Source of the DNA: Paraburkholderia caballeronis
Lineage (GTDB): Bacteria; Pseudomonadota; Gammaproteobacteria; Burkholderiales; Burkholderiaceae
Assembly: GCF_900104845.1 (NCBI RefSeq)
Contig: NZ_FNSR01000001.1
Coordinates: 62,001 to 126,000 of the forward strand
Reading direction: 5' to 3'
Length of the DNA stretch: 64,000 nucleotides
Position 1 is the first letter of the stretch, and each line of letters starts with the position of its first letter. Shown piece after piece: positions 1 to 10,711 of the stretch. Both the position numbers and the translations under genes were made by a program. The notes beneath the pieces are model-generated. The model did not search any database. It was not told where the DNA came from and saw only the letters and a program-made list of their open reading frames with translations.

Positions 1-243
1 GAGCGCGGCGCAGGCGAAACGCTCGCGTGCGGCACCGGCGCGTGCGCGGCGGTCGCGGCCGGCATCCGGCGCGGGCTGCTCGACTCGCCGGTGAAGGTGC
101 ATACGCACGGCGGCGTGCTGACGATCGCGTGGGACGGCGGCCCCAAGGGAGACCTGCTTTCGGGCGCGCCCGACGAGTCCGCCGCGCTGACGATGGCCGG
201 CCCCGCGGTGACGGTGTTCGAAGGCGAGATCGAACTCGCGTGA
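1..243 (+). CDS. dapF: Diaminopimelate epimerase, C-terminal part (5' end outside window)
   Basis: The last 80 codons of DapF, which interconverts LL- and meso-diaminopimelate in lysine and peptidoglycan precursor synthesis in the cytosol. The reading frame is open from base 1. The family motif [11 protein letters not shown], with one of the two catalytic cysteines, lies at the start of the fragment, and the C-terminal strands ([22 protein letters not shown]) follow. The DUF484 and xerC genes come next in the same direction, the usual dapF-DUF484-xerC order of proteobacteria. The N-terminal half with the other catalytic cysteine is outside the window. Confidence 0.93.
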   Translation, partial: ERGAGETLACGTGACAAVAAGIRRGLLDSPVKVHTHGGVLTIAWDGGPKGDLLSGAPDESAALTMAGPAVTVFEGEIELA

Positions 244-334
244 CGCCGCCGCGCGCCGAACCGAAACCTCCGGCCGTTGCGGCCGGCCCCGAATCACCGA
301 TGCGCGCGCCGCGCGCGTCTCTTCTGCCGAAACC

Positions 335-1006
335 ATGAACGATCGCGAAGTCGCCGACTACCTGCTGGCCAACCCCGATTTCTTCGTCGAGCACGCCGAG
401 CTGCTGTCGACGATCCGGCTCGGCAACCCGCACGGCAAGGCGGCCGTGTCGCTGCAGGAACGGCAGATGGAAATGCTGCGCGACAAGAACAAGCTGCTGG
501 AGCGGCGGCTGTCCGAACTGCTGCGCTACGGTCACGAGAACGACAGCATCGCGACGAAGTTCGTCCGCTGGACGACGCGCATCGTCGCCGAGCGCGACCC
601 GTACGCGCTGCCGCGCGCGGTCGCGCAGAATCTGCGCGACGTGTTCGACGTGCCGCAGGCGGCGCTGCGCGTGTGGGACGTCGCCGAAGCGTACTCGCAG
701 GCGGACTTCGCGCGCAGCCCCGGCGAGGAAGTGCGGATCTTCGCGAACAGCCTCACCACGCCGTACTGCGGCGCGAACACCGGCTTCGAGGCCGCGCAGT
801 GGCTCGACATCGCGGACGGCGCGCCGGAATCGGTCGCGCTCGTCGCGCTGCGCGCGCCGGACGGCGATCCGCTGGCGAACGCGTTCGGCCTGCTCGTGAT
901 GGGCTCGCCCGATCCGCGCCGTTTCCACGACGGCATGGCGACCGACTTCCTGATGCAGATCGGCGCGCTCGCGAGCGCGGCGCTCACGCGGCTGCTGCCG
1001 CACTGA
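335..1006 (+). CDS. DUF484 family protein
   Basis: A 223-residue protein of the DUF484 family (GAF-like fold), almost always found between dapF and xerC. The N-terminus (EVADYLLANPDFFVEH) and the following coiled-coil-like stretch (residues about 45-70, LQERQMEMLRDKNKLLERRL) are typical; the C-terminal half is the GAF-like domain. No catalytic residues are evident and its biochemical role is not known. It starts 91 bases after dapF and ends 28 bases before xerC, so the three are probably co-transcribed. Confidence 0.88.
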   Translation: MNDREVADYLLANPDFFVEHAELLSTIRLGNPHGKAAVSLQERQMEMLRDKNKLLERRLSELLRYGHENDSIATKFVRWTTRIVAERDPYALPRAVAQNLRDVFDVPQAALRVWDVAEAYSQADFARSPGEEVRIFANSLTTPYCGANTGFEAAQWLDIADGAPESVALVALRAPDGDPLANAFGLLVMGSPDPRRFHDGMATDFLMQIGALASAALTRLLPH

Positions 1007-1034
1007 GCGCGCCGACCGCTTTCGCCCGCCCATC

Positions 1035-1958
1035 GTGAACCCGACCGACCCGATCGCCGACTACCTGTCGAGCCTCGAACACGAGCGGCGGCTGTCCGCG
1101 CATACGCTGCGCGGCTACGCGCACGAACTCGAAGAGCTGGTGAAGCTCGCGAACGGCCGCCCGCTCGAACGGCTGAGCGCCGCCGACGTGCGCGGCGCGG
1201 TCGTGCGCGCGCACGCGGGGGGACTGTCGTCGCGGTCGATCGCGCATCGGCTGTCCGCGTGGCGCGCGTTCTACCGGTGGCTCGCTGGCCGCATCGAACT
1301 CGAAGCGAATCCGGTCGCCGCGGTGCGTGCGCCGAAGCGCGCGAAGACGCTGCCGAAGGCGCTGTCGGTGGACGACACGGCCGCGCTGATGAACGCGCCG
1401 ACCGCCGACACCGCCGAGGCGCTGCGCGACCACGCGATGCTCGAACTGTTCTATTCGTCCGGGCTGCGGCTCGCGGAACTGGTCGGACTCGACGTGCATT
1501 ACGTGAAGCGCGACGGCTACGAGTCGACCGGCTGGCTCAAGCGCGACGCGGCCGAAGTCGAAGTGCACGGCAAGGGCAACCGGCATCGGATGGTGCCGGT
1601 CGGCAGCAAGGCACTCGTCGCGCTCGACGCATGGCTCGCGGTGCGCGGCTCGCTCGTGAAGCACGACGACGCGCCGCTCTTCCTGTCCGTGCGCGGCAAC
1701 CGGATGTCGCCCGGCGTCGTGCGCGAGCGCGTGAAGCGCGCAGCGCTCGCAGCTGGCATCCCGGCGAACGTCCATCCGCACGTGCTGCGCCACTCGTTCG
1801 CGACGCATCTGCTGCAATCGAGCGGCGACCTGCGCGCGGTGCAGGAACTGCTCGGCCACGCGAGCATCTCCGCGACGCAGGTCTATACGTCGCTCGACTT
1901 CCAGCATCTGGCGCGCGTGTACGACACCGCGCACCCGCGCGCGAAGAAGCGCGACTGA
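1035..1958 (+). CDS. xerC: Tyrosine recombinase XerC
   Basis: Site-specific recombinase that, with XerD, resolves chromosome dimers at dif. 307 residues from a GTG start, close to the family norm of about 300. An N-terminal SAM-like core-binding domain (about residues 5-90) precedes the catalytic domain. All catalytic residues are visible: R145 (SSGLRLAEL), K180 (HGKGNRHR), H249 and R252 (HVLRHSFATHLL), H275 (LLGHASIS) and Y284 (TQVYTSLD). It is the third gene of the dapF-DUF484-xerC group. Confidence 0.95.
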   Translation: MNPTDPIADYLSSLEHERRLSAHTLRGYAHELEELVKLANGRPLERLSAADVRGAVVRAHAGGLSSRSIAHRLSAWRAFYRWLAGRIELEANPVAAVRAPKRAKTLPKALSVDDTAALMNAPTADTAEALRDHAMLELFYSSGLRLAELVGLDVHYVKRDGYESTGWLKRDAAEVEVHGKGNRHRMVPVGSKALVALDAWLAVRGSLVKHDDAPLFLSVRGNRMSPGVVRERVKRAALAAGIPANVHPHVLRHSFATHLLQSSGDLRAVQELLGHASISATQVYTSLDFQHLARVYDTAHPRAKKRD

Positions 1959-2028
1959 TGCCATCCGGCGCGCGGCGGCGGGCTGTCCGGCCCGTCGCCG
2001 CGCGCCGCTTTTCCGTACCGAACACACG

Positions 2029-3234
2029 ATGAATACCGTAACGCTCAAGCCGTCGAAGGAAAAATCCCTGCTGCGCCGTCACCCGTGGGTCTACGCGAAC
2101 GCGATCGACCGCGTGGACGGCAAGCCCGCCCTTGGCGCGACCGTGATCGTGCGCGCGCACGACGGCCGCTTTCTCGCGCGCGCCGCGTACAGCCCGCATT
2201 CGCAGATCCGCGCGCGCGTGTGGAGCTTCGACGAGAACGAGCCCATCGACCACGCGTTCTTCAAGCGCCGCGTGCAGCGCGCGGTCGCGCATAGGCGCGC
2301 GATGGTTCGCGACACCGGCGCGGTGCGGCTGATCTTCGGCGAGGCCGATGGACTGCCGGGGTTGATCGTCGATCAGTACGACGCGGCTAACGACGCAAAC
2401 GCGCACAGCCAGCTCGTCTGCCAGTTCATGGCCGCGGGCGTCGAGGCGTGGAAAGAAGCGATTGTCGCCGCGCTGATCGCGGCGACCGGCTGCCCGAACG
2501 TGTACGAGCGTTCGGACGTGTCGATCCGCGAAAAGGAAGGGCTTGAGCAGACGACCGGCGTGCTCGCCGGCGACCCGCCGGCCGACACGCTGGTCACCAT
2601 CGAAAACGGCGTGCGTTATCACGTCGACGTGCGCAACGGCCACAAGACCGGCTTCTACATCGACCAGCGCGACAACCGCGCGCTCGTGCAGGCGTTCGCG
2701 GGCGAACGCGACGTGCTGAACTGCTTCTGCTACACCGGCGGCTTCTCGCTCGCCGCGTTGAAGGGCGGCGCGAAGCGCGTCGTGTCGATCGACTCGTCCG
2801 GCGAGGCGCTCGCGCTCGCGCAGCAGAACGTCGCGACGAACGGCTTCGACGCCGCGCGCGCGACATGGCTCGACGCCGACGCATTCAAGACGCTGCGGCG
2901 TCTGTACGACGACGGCGAACGCTTCGACCTCGTCGTGCTCGACCCGCCGAAGTTCGCGCCATCACGCGAGCACGTCGACCGCGCGGCGCGCGCGTACAAG
3001 GACATCAACCTGACCGGCTTGAAGCTGCTGCGTCCGGGCGGCCTGCTGTTCACGTACTCGTGCTCCGGCGCGATCGACGCCGAACTGTTCCAGAAGATCG
3101 TCGCGGGCGCTGCGGCCGACGCGCGCGTCGATGCGCGGATCCTGAAGCGGCTCGGCGCGGGCGTCGATCACCCGCTGTTGACCGCGTTCCCGGAAGGGGA
3201 ATACCTGAAGGGCCTGCTGTTGCAAATCGCGTAG
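2029..3234 (+). CDS. Class I SAM-dependent rRNA methyltransferase, RlmI-like
   Basis: A 401-residue cytosolic enzyme of the RlmI (YccW) family, which methylates a cytosine of 23S rRNA (m5C1962 in E. coli). An N-terminal PUA-like RNA-binding domain (KEKSLLRRHPWVYANAI) leads into a Rossmann methyltransferase domain with the SAM motif LNCFCYTGGFSLAAL and the motif VVLDPPKFAPS; the cysteine in TYSCSG near the end is also typical. The rRNA target is inferred from the family. It starts 70 bases after xerC and may share its transcript. Confidence 0.88.
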   Translation: MNTVTLKPSKEKSLLRRHPWVYANAIDRVDGKPALGATVIVRAHDGRFLARAAYSPHSQIRARVWSFDENEPIDHAFFKRRVQRAVAHRRAMVRDTGAVRLIFGEADGLPGLIVDQYDAANDANAHSQLVCQFMAAGVEAWKEAIVAALIAATGCPNVYERSDVSIREKEGLEQTTGVLAGDPPADTLVTIENGVRYHVDVRNGHKTGFYIDQRDNRALVQAFAGERDVLNCFCYTGGFSLAALKGGAKRVVSIDSSGEALALAQQNVATNGFDAARATWLDADAFKTLRRLYDDGERFDLVVLDPPKFAPSREHVDRAARAYKDINLTGLKLLRPGGLLFTYSCSGAIDAELFQKIVAGAAADARVDARILKRLGAGVDHPLLTAFPEGEYLKGLLLQIA

Positions 3235-3368
3235 GCCTCCCCCATCTGCGGCGTTTTCCGGCCACGGCCGGCGCGCGCCGACCCGTCCCCGCTTTCGCCC
3301 CCCCCGTTCCGCCCGCCTCTACCGGCGGTCGGGCGACGCGGCCGCGCCGCAGTTATGGTTCAATAGGC

Positions 3369-3387
3369 GGTTATGTTGTAACACCGG
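3369..3387. promoter_or_regulatory. Possible Zur (zinc uptake regulator) operator
   Basis: A near-palindrome centred on TGTTGTAACA (3374-3383), extended as TTATGTTGTAACA, about 80 bases upstream of the COG0523 GTPase. It resembles the proteobacterial Zur-box core (TGTTATAACA type). Many COG0523 GTPases are Zur-controlled, so position and sequence agree. The match is judged by eye and the right arm decays into CCGG, so this stays a candidate. Confidence 0.4.
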
Positions 3388-3462
3388 TTGAAATCCGCGC
3401 GGCCGCAGCCGCCCGATGCGGCCGCTTAACGCAACCGATTCACGCACAGATAGGCACCCAGC

Positions 3463-4542
<1,080 letters not shown>

Positions 4543-4678
4543 GGCGCGGGAAAAGCGGTGTGCCGCGCACAATTCGTTTCGAAACCGTGCCGGACCATCG
4601 CTTTTTCACGATTAGCGGGTTATATTTTCCGGATGACGTATTTCGGTCGCCGACCGTGCTGCGACAGGGTTTTTCCGT

Positions 4679-4709
4679 TTGCCGGCACGGTTTGCGATTC
4701 GGTTACAAT
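4679..4709 (+). promoter_or_regulatory. Probable dksA promoter (within the 4543-5083 intergenic region)
   Basis: The 541-base gap between the GTPase and dksA holds no convincing gene. A good -10 (TACAAT, 4704-4709) is preceded by a weak -35 (TTGCCG, 4679-4684; 19-base spacer) and followed by a GC-rich stretch (CGGCCCC), the kind of discriminator seen at stringently controlled promoters. If used, the dksA mRNA would have a leader of about 370 bases. A 63-codon open frame inside it (4879-5070) has no recognisable protein features. Confidence 0.4.
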
Positions 4710-5083
4710 ACGGCCCCACTGGAGCGGATGACCGCGTATGCGCCAGGCTGGAACGCCCGTCGGGCGCGCGCGCCGGCCTGACGAAGTTCGATGCGGCGTC
4801 CGCTACGCGACTGACGAACGGCCCCGGAAAACCTTGTCCGGAACGAGCCGATAAACCGCCGGCATAACGCGTCGCACCATGCCGCCGGTACGAAGAATGC
4901 CTCAGGAGCAGCTGAAAAACCGGTTTCCAGAGGAGTTCGGCCCCGCAGCGGCGCTTCGGCTTCACGGCAGCTCATCGTCCGTGCGTGCCGGCGCTGGCTG
5001 GCGCCATCCGAAGGCCATTGCGGGCAACACGAAAGTGCAGGCAAGATGTGCCCGTTTTGCCTCACATTGAAGAAGCAAGCCAG

Positions 5084-5503
5084 ATGACGACGAAACGACT
5101 CTTGACCGAAGCCGAAATCCTGAAGATGAGCGACAAGGATTACATGAACGAGGATCAGCTCGCCTTCTTCAAGAACCGGCTCGAACAGTTGCAGGCGGAA
5201 ATCCTGCGCAATGCGGGCCAGACCACCGAGAATCTGCGCGAGACGGTGATCGTCCCGGATCCGGCCGACCGCGCGACGATCGAGGAAGAGCATGCGCTGG
5301 AACTGCGCACGCGCGACCGCGAGCGCAAGCTGCTGAAGAAGGTGCAGCAGTCACTCGCGCGGATCGATGCGGGCGACTACGGCTGGTGCGAAGAGACCGG
5401 CGAGCCGATCGGCATCCCGCGCCTGCTCGCGCGGCCGACCGCGACGCTGTCGCTCGAAGCCCAGGAGCGCCGCGAACTGCGCCAGAAGCTGTTCGGCGAC
5501 TGA
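5084..5503 (+). CDS. dksA: RNA polymerase-binding transcription factor DksA, zinc-ligand-poor type
   Basis: A 139-residue cytosolic regulator that enters the RNA polymerase secondary channel and acts with ppGpp in the stringent response. The N-terminal coiled coil (about residues 25-95) and the C-terminal globular region (PIGIPRLLARPTA) are clear. Of the four cysteines that bind zinc in E. coli DksA, only C102 remains; the other positions are T105, S123 and A126. The protein is therefore predicted to fold without zinc, like other Cys-poor DksA proteins. The start is the ATG before TTKRLLTEAEIL; a longer open frame to 4985 is not DksA-like. A strong terminator follows. Confidence 0.93.
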   Translation: MTTKRLLTEAEILKMSDKDYMNEDQLAFFKNRLEQLQAEILRNAGQTTENLRETVIVPDPADRATIEEEHALELRTRDRERKLLKKVQQSLARIDAGDYGWCEETGEPIGIPRLLARPTATLSLEAQERRELRQKLFGD

Positions 5504-5555
5504 CCGGCCGTTTCGGCGCGCCGCCACGCCGCGCCGGACTTCCCGCCTTCGCAAG

Positions 5556-5585
5556 AAGCGCACGGTAAACCGTGCGCTTTTTTAT
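5556..5585 (+). terminator. Rho-independent terminator after dksA
   Basis: A perfect 10-bp stem, AAGCGCACGG / CCGTGCGCTT with loop TAAA, followed by a T-run (TTTTTTA). It lies 52 bases after the dksA stop and separates dksA from hslVU. Confidence 0.92.
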
Positions 5586-5658
5586 TTGGCGCGCCGCGTG
5601 CGCGGCCTTCCTGGCGCCCGGACCCGGCAGCCCGCAAGCCGTTTTCTGCGCGCCGGAT

Positions 5659-5686
5659 CTTGATAAGCCCCCGGCCGCCCTAAAAT
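5659..5686 (+). promoter_or_regulatory. Possible sigma-32 heat-shock promoter of hslVU
   Basis: A CTTGATAA element (5659-5666) and CCCTAAAAT (5678-5686), 12 bases after CTTGATA, resemble the sigma-32 -35 (CTTGAA) and -10 (CCCCATnT) boxes. HslVU is heat-shock controlled in E. coli, so the position about 140 bases before hslV is sensible. The -10 match is imperfect. Confidence 0.3.
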
Positions 5687-5822
5687 GCTTTCGACATGCG
5701 CCCGCCGCGGCCCACGCGCCGCGACAGACAGGGCGCCGCACCGGACCCGGAGCGGCGGCGCACCGCGCCGCCGCGCTCTTCCCAGTCAGCACCACCAGGC
5801 ATCAACGGTAAAAGGAAAGCAC

Positions 5823-6359
5823 ATGGAGCAATTTCACGGCACGACGATCGTTTCCGTGCGACGCGGCGACAAGGTCGCGCTCGGCGGCGACGGCCAGGTC
5901 ACGCTCGGCAACATCGTCATGAAAGGCGGCGCGAAAAAAGTCCGGCGCATCTACGGCGGCAAGGTGATGGTCGGCTTCGCGGGCGGCACCGCCGACGCCT
6001 TCTCGCTGCTGGACCGCTTCGAGGCGAAACTCGAAAAGCATCAGGGCAACCTCACTCGCGCGGCCGTCGAACTGGCGAAGGACTGGCGCACCGACCGCAT
6101 GCTGCGCCGCCTCGAAGCGATGCTGATCGCGGCCGACGCGCAAACGACGCTCGTCATCACCGGCAACGGCGACGTGCTCGATCCGGAAGGCGGCATCTGC
6201 GCGATCGGCTCCGGCGGCTCGTACGCGCAGGCCGCGGCGCGCGCGCTGATCGAGAACACCGACCTCGAACCGCGCGAGATCGTCGAGAAGGCGCTCGGCA
6301 TCGCCGGCGACATGTGCATCTACACGAACCACAACCGCGTGATCGAAACGATCGAGTAA
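5823..6359 (+). CDS. hslV: ATP-dependent protease proteolytic subunit HslV
   Basis: The 178-residue peptidase subunit of the HslUV (ClpYQ) proteasome-like complex, which degrades misfolded and regulatory proteins in the cytosol. The mature N-terminal nucleophile is T7, released after the short propeptide MEQFHG ([15 protein letters not shown]). GDGQVTLG, the [10 protein letters not shown] loop and the C-terminal [13 protein letters not shown] are typical. The ATG at 5823 is preceded by AAAGGAAAG; the open frame extends further upstream but that part is not HslV-like. hslU starts 30 bases downstream. Confidence 0.96.
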   Translation: MEQFHGTTIVSVRRGDKVALGGDGQVTLGNIVMKGGAKKVRRIYGGKVMVGFAGGTADAFSLLDRFEAKLEKHQGNLTRAAVELAKDWRTDRMLRRLEAMLIAADAQTTLVITGNGDVLDPEGGICAIGSGGSYAQAAARALIENTDLEPREIVEKALGIAGDMCIYTNHNRVIETIE

Positions 6360-6389
6360 GCGACCGGCAACCGACGAGAAGGAACCAGG

Positions 6390-7736
6390 ATGAGCACCAT
6401 GACCCCCGCCGAGATCGTCTCGGAACTCGACAAGCACATCATCGGGCAGGCGCGCGCGAAAAAGGCCGTCGCCGTCGCGCTGCGCAACCGCTGGCGCCGC
6501 CAGCAGGTCGCCGAGCCGCTGCGCCAGGAAATCACGCCGAAGAACATCCTGATGATCGGACCGACCGGCGTCGGCAAGACCGAGATCGCGCGGCGTCTCG
6601 CGAAACTCGCCGACGCGCCGTTCATCAAGATCGAAGCGACGAAGTTCACCGAGGTCGGCTACGTCGGCCGCGACGTGGACAGCATCGTGCGCGACCTGAT
6701 CGAAATCTCGGTCAAGCAGACGCGCGAAGCCGAGATGCGCAAGGTCCGCTCGAAGGCGACCGACCAGGCCGAGGACCGCATTCTCGACATCCTGCTGCCG
6801 GGCGCGCGTCCGGTCGGTTTCGGCACCGCGTCGGAGAGCCACGCCGAGGGTGAGAACGCGACCCGCCAGACGTTCCGCAAGCGCCTGCGCGAAGGCCAGC
6901 TCGACGACAAGGAGATCGAACTGGACGTCGAGCTGCCGCAGGCCGGCATGGACATCATGGGGCCACCCGGAATGGAGGACATGACCGAGCAGATCCGCTC
7001 GATGTTCGCGAATCTCGGCGGCGGCAAGAAAACCCGCCGCAAGCTGAAGGTGAAGGAGGCGCTGAAAGTCCTCACCGACGAGGAAGCGGGCAAGATGCTG
7101 AACGACGAGGAGGTCAAGACGAAGGCCGTCCAGAACGTCGAGCAGAACGGCATCGTGTTCCTCGACGAGATCGACAAGATCGCGTCGCGCAACAACGAAG
7201 GCAGCGGCGGCGGTGAAGTCTCTCGCCAGGGCGTGCAGCGCGATCTGCTGCCGCTCGTCGAAGGCACGACGATCAACACGAAGTACGGGATGATCAAGAC
7301 CGATCACATCCTGTTCATCGCGAGCGGCGCGTTCCATCTCGCGAAGCCGAGCGACCTGATCCCCGAACTGCAAGGGCGCTTCCCGATCCGCGTCGAACTC
7401 GACTCGCTGTCGGTGAAGGACTTCGAATCGATCCTCGTCGCGACCGACGCGAGCCTCGTGAAGCAGTATCAGGCGCTGCTCGCGACCGAGGACGTGCAGC
7501 TCGAATTCGCCGACGACGGCATTCGCCGTCTCGCGGAGATCGCGTTCTCGGTCAACGAAAAGACCGAGAACATCGGCGCGCGCCGCCTGTACACGGTGAT
7601 CGAAAAACTGCTGGAGGACGTGTCGTTCGCGGCCGGCAATCACGCGGGCCAGAACGTGGTCGTCGACGCCGCGTATGTCGACAGCGCGCTCGGCGAAGTC
7701 GCGCAGGACGAGGATCTGTCGCGCTACGTGCTGTAA
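6390..7736 (+). CDS. hslU: ATP-dependent protease ATPase subunit HslU
   Basis: The 448-residue AAA+ unfoldase that feeds substrates to HslV. It has Walker [10 protein letters not shown] (about residues 57-65), the intermediate domain (about 110-240), Walker [12 protein letters not shown], sensor-type motifs around [11 protein letters not shown] and the C-terminal tail DEDLSRYVL, which inserts into HslV to activate it. It is the second gene of the hslVU operon and is closed by a strong terminator. Confidence 0.97.
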   Translation: MSTMTPAEIVSELDKHIIGQARAKKAVAVALRNRWRRQQVAEPLRQEITPKNILMIGPTGVGKTEIARRLAKLADAPFIKIEATKFTEVGYVGRDVDSIVRDLIEISVKQTREAEMRKVRSKATDQAEDRILDILLPGARPVGFGTASESHAEGENATRQTFRKRLREGQLDDKEIELDVELPQAGMDIMGPPGMEDMTEQIRSMFANLGGGKKTRRKLKVKEALKVLTDEEAGKMLNDEEVKTKAVQNVEQNGIVFLDEIDKIASRNNEGSGGGEVSRQGVQRDLLPLVEGTTINTKYGMIKTDHILFIASGAFHLAKPSDLIPELQGRFPIRVELDSLSVKDFESILVATDASLVKQYQALLATEDVQLEFADDGIRRLAEIAFSVNEKTENIGARRLYTVIEKLLEDVSFAAGNHAGQNVVVDAAYVDSALGEVAQDEDLSRYVL

Positions 7737-7777
7737 CGTCGTGTGAACGTGCGTCGCGCGCGATGCACGTCGGCACG

Positions 7778-7811
7778 AAAAGAAGGGTCCCGCGTGGGAC
7801 CCTTTTCTTTT
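7778..7811 (+). terminator. Rho-independent terminator after hslU
   Basis: Stem GGGTCCC (7785-7791) / GGGACCC (7796-7802) with loop GCGT, extended by AA/TT and flanked by A-rich and T-rich tracts (TTTTCTTTT). The flanks could also let it work on the minus strand, toward the convergent regA-like gene. Confidence 0.85.
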
Positions 7812-7921
7812 GCTTCGAAAGAACGAATGGCCCGGCGTGCCGCAAGCCGGGCTGCATCATGCCGAGGCGGAACGCCGGCCGGCGGCTTCCCGTGTCGCCG
7901 CCGGTCGATGCCCGCCATCCG

Positions 7922-8464
7922 TCACTGACGGACCGGCCGCTTCGCGAGCTTGCGTTGCAGCGTGCGGCGGTGCATGTTCAACGCGCGCGCGGTCGCCGAG
8001 ATGTTGCCGCCGTGCTCGGCCAGCACGCGTTGAATGTGCTCCCATTCGAGCCGCGCAACGGACAGCGGCATCGGATGCTCGATCGCTTCCTCGGCCTGCA
8101 GCGAACTCGCGTCGCGCTGCAAGGCGGCCAGGATGGTTTCGACGTTGGCCGGTTTCGCGAGGTAGTTGTCCGCGCCGTCCTTCACCGCCTGAACCGCGGT
8201 CGCGATGCTCGCATAGCCGGTCAGCACCAGCATCCGCGCATCGGGCTGCAGTTCGCGCAGCGGCGCGACGAGGCCCAATCCCGAGTCCTTGCCAAGGTGT
8301 AGATCCACGGTGATCTGCGAGAATTTCTGCTGGTTCGCGAAGCGAATCGCTTCCTCGCCGTTGTGAGCCTGCTGCACCTGATAACCGCGGCGCGCGAGCC
8401 CGCGGGTCAGAATGTCGGAGAACACCTCGTCGTCGTCGATCACCAGAAAATTCAAATCGCTCAT
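7922..8464 (-). CDS. regA: RegA/PrrA/ActR-type redox response regulator
   Basis: A 180-residue response regulator with a receiver domain (residues 1-120; acidic pocket IDDD, phospho-acceptor D54) and a short Fis-type DNA-binding helix-turn-helix ending in NMHRRTLQRKLAKR, the signature of the RegA/PrrA/ActR/RoxR family. These regulators control respiration, redox and carbon or nitrogen metabolism genes. The partner kinase lies 15 bases upstream on the same strand. The family assignment is firm; the regulon here is unknown. Confidence 0.9.
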   Translation of the reverse strand: MSDLNFLVIDDDEVFSDILTRGLARRGYQVQQAHNGEEAIRFANQQKFSQITVDLHLGKDSGLGLVAPLRELQPDARMLVLTGYASIATAVQAVKDGADNYLAKPANVETILAALQRDASSLQAEEAIEHPMPLSVARLEWEHIQRVLAEHGGNISATARALNMHRRTLQRKLAKRPVRQ

Positions 8465-8479
8465 GCCTGTTTCTCCGTG

Positions 8480-9856
8480 TTAGTGGGCGGCACCGGGCTT
8501 TGGATCGCCCGCGCCCGAACTGTTGGCCGAATCGCTGCTGCCGTCCGGACCGGCATCCGGGCGCATGCCAGGCGCGCCCGCCGATGCCGCAACGGCCCTC
8601 GCCGGCACGCGCAATACCGCGCGGGTGCCGCGCGGAACACGTTCTGCGCCCGCGGACGGAGGATTCACGTCGGACAACTCAATGGAGCCGCCGAGCCGGG
8701 CCGCCGACGAAAACGCCAGATACAGCCCGACACCATGGCCGCCCTGGGTACTGTCGACCGGCGCAGCACCAAGCGACGCCCTCAGCGATGCGGGGATGCC
8801 AGGCCCCGCGTCGCAAACTTCGAACTCCACCAAATCGTCGTGCTCCGCGCGCTGCGAGCGCAACGTCACGTGATCGCGGCTCGCGCGCGCGGCGTTGTCG
8901 AGCAGGATCGTCAGGATCTGGCTGACCGCGACGGTGTCGTCGAGGCTCGCGTCGGCCGGCGCATCGCCGACCTGCTCGAACGTCACGTGCGGATGGCGCA
9001 GCCGCCACTGCTCGACGAACGGCCCGAGCCATTCGCCGACCGCCTGCCGGCTGCCCGACGACGCGCGGCTGCGCAGCCGCGCGAGCGCCGACGTGCAGAG
9101 CGACATCTGCTGGTCGAGCAGGTCGAGGTCGGCGACGTACGGCGCAAGGCCCCTGTCGGTACGCGCCGCGTCGCGCAGTTCCTCGGTCAGCATCGCGATC
9201 GTCGACAGCGGCGTGCCGATCTCGTGCGTGACGGTGGCCGCCTGCACGCCGAGCGCGACCGCCCGCTCGTCGCGCAGCAGGCGCTGCTGCGCGTCGGCGA
9301 GCGCGTTTTCGCGCTGGCGCAGCGCGCGCGACATCCGCGCGACGAACCACACGATCAGCGCGACGCTCACCATGAAGTTCACCCACATGCCCGCGCGGTA
9401 GTAGTCGAACAGGTTCGCGGGGTTGTCCATGTTGAGCGGCACGGAATCGAAGCCGAGCAGCACGTAGCAGGTGACCGCGAACGCGGCGAGCCACGCGGCC
9501 AGATACCAGGGCAGCACGGCGGCCGCGATCGCGATCGAAGGCAGATACAGCGACACGAACGGATTGGTGGTGCCGCCCGACAGGAACAGCAGCGCGGACA
9601 ACGCGCCGATGTCGACCCAGATCTGGCCGAACAGTTCGAGATTCGACTCGGGACGATCCTGGGACACGCGCAGCCACGTGACGCCGTTGAACAGCACTTC
9701 CATCGCGATCACGAACAGCATCGCCGGCAACGGCAGACGCACGCCCATGAAGAACTGCACGAACGCGATCGTGCAGAGCTGGCCGATGATGGCGAGACTG
9801 CGCAGCCAGAAAAGATGGCCGAGATTGACACTAGCGCTAACGGTTATCCGATGCAT
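8480..9856 (-). CDS. regB: RegB/PrrB-type redox sensor histidine kinase
   Basis: A 458-residue inner-membrane kinase. About six transmembrane segments lie within residues 15-175. The ubiquinone-linked loop motif GGTTNPF is at residues 94-100, matching the RegB GGxxNPF signature. The phospho-acceptor is H211 (THEIGTPLS), and C254 (QQMSLCTSAL) sits at the position of the redox-active cysteine of Rhodobacter RegB. The N, G1 and G2 ATP-binding boxes follow (ILLDNAARAS, DAGPGIP, GHGVGLYLA). The C-terminal tail of about 40 residues is Ala/Gly/Pro-rich. It is transcribed just before regA. Confidence 0.92.
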   Translation of the reverse strand: MHRITVSASVNLGHLFWLRSLAIIGQLCTIAFVQFFMGVRLPLPAMLFVIAMEVLFNGVTWLRVSQDRPESNLELFGQIWVDIGALSALLFLSGGTTNPFVSLYLPSIAIAAAVLPWYLAAWLAAFAVTCYVLLGFDSVPLNMDNPANLFDYYRAGMWVNFMVSVALIVWFVARMSRALRQRENALADAQQRLLRDERAVALGVQAATVTHEIGTPLSTIAMLTEELRDAARTDRGLAPYVADLDLLDQQMSLCTSALARLRSRASSGSRQAVGEWLGPFVEQWRLRHPHVTFEQVGDAPADASLDDTVAVSQILTILLDNAARASRDHVTLRSQRAEHDDLVEFEVCDAGPGIPASLRASLGAAPVDSTQGGHGVGLYLAFSSAARLGGSIELSDVNPPSAGAERVPRGTRAVLRVPARAVAASAGAPGMRPDAGPDGSSDSANSSGAGDPKPGAAH

Positions 9857-10711
9857 GCTGCCAGTTTACCGGTTGATGGGTTTCTTACCGATTATCTTAA
9901 ATACATTTGTTTCGATCAGCTTAATTCATCGACGTTAATTGAATGTTGAACTTAGAATTCATGCGCCTTCGATACACCCCATTGCACGACATCCGAATCC
10001 GCTGTCACCGCAGTCAGGCCGCGCATTCGCCGCTATCGCGAAGCCCAACTGCGGACGCGTCATTCTAAGGTGTCCGCTGCGACGTGTCGCACCCGGATGC
10101 GCAGGCAAACTCGACATATCGCGGAGGTGCGTCACACCTGCGGCCAATTTCCGAAGCCTGCGGAATAATCCGGCCATCATGTTGACGTAAATCAGATTAT
10201 GACGCGTTGAATCCGTCTTTTCTCAAAAAATTGAAAATTCAAACTTGTGCTGACAGCGAAATGTGAATCCAGTCCTGCGCGCTGTTCAGCAATGCGACTG
10301 AATCGGAACGGCGGGTTTATCGCGTACAGCGCCGTCCCGCATTGTGACCAACCTCGATCGATCCGTTGAACGCGAAACCACCGACGCCCCGCTAAAACGG
10401 CCGTCGCTCATCGCGCGCCAGTATGCGCCGGTCAGGTTCGTTGGACACCTAAATTGATGATCGCAACGCTCGCGTGTAGCGGTGCGCATACAGTGCGTCC
10501 GCACGATAGCTGCATCAGGTGGAATGGGATAGCGTGGGTACGCTGAAAGCACGTCCACTGACCGAAGTGCAACGGCGTGACGGAGGAGCAGGGTCGCGCG
10601 GCAGGCGAACTCGCGCCGCCTCGTTATGCCGATGTAGCCGCTAGCCGTAAAAACATCGTCCCGACCCGCAGCGACCTGGCGCACAAGATCGGCGGCCGAC
10701 GACGCGAACTG
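9857..10711 (-). other. 855-base intergenic region upstream of regBA
   Basis: No gene can be supported here. Bases about 9890-9960 are AT-rich relative to the surroundings and should hold the regBA promoter. A perfect palindrome GCGACGTGTCGC (10079-10090) resembles the RegA/PrrA half-site pair GCGnC...GnCGC and could be an autoregulatory site. The rest (10100-10711) has weak, interrupted frames with no recognisable motif and may be decayed DNA. Confidence 0.4.

Noticed and set aside
4879..5070. 63-codon frame in the dksA leader
   Set aside because: No Shine-Dalgarno of note and no protein features; it could be an upstream ORF but nothing supports it.
10286..10684. 132-codon minus-strand frame in the gap upstream of regBA
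   Set aside because: No recognisable domain, no ribosome-binding site and no typical codon bias; left as noncoding or decayed DNA.
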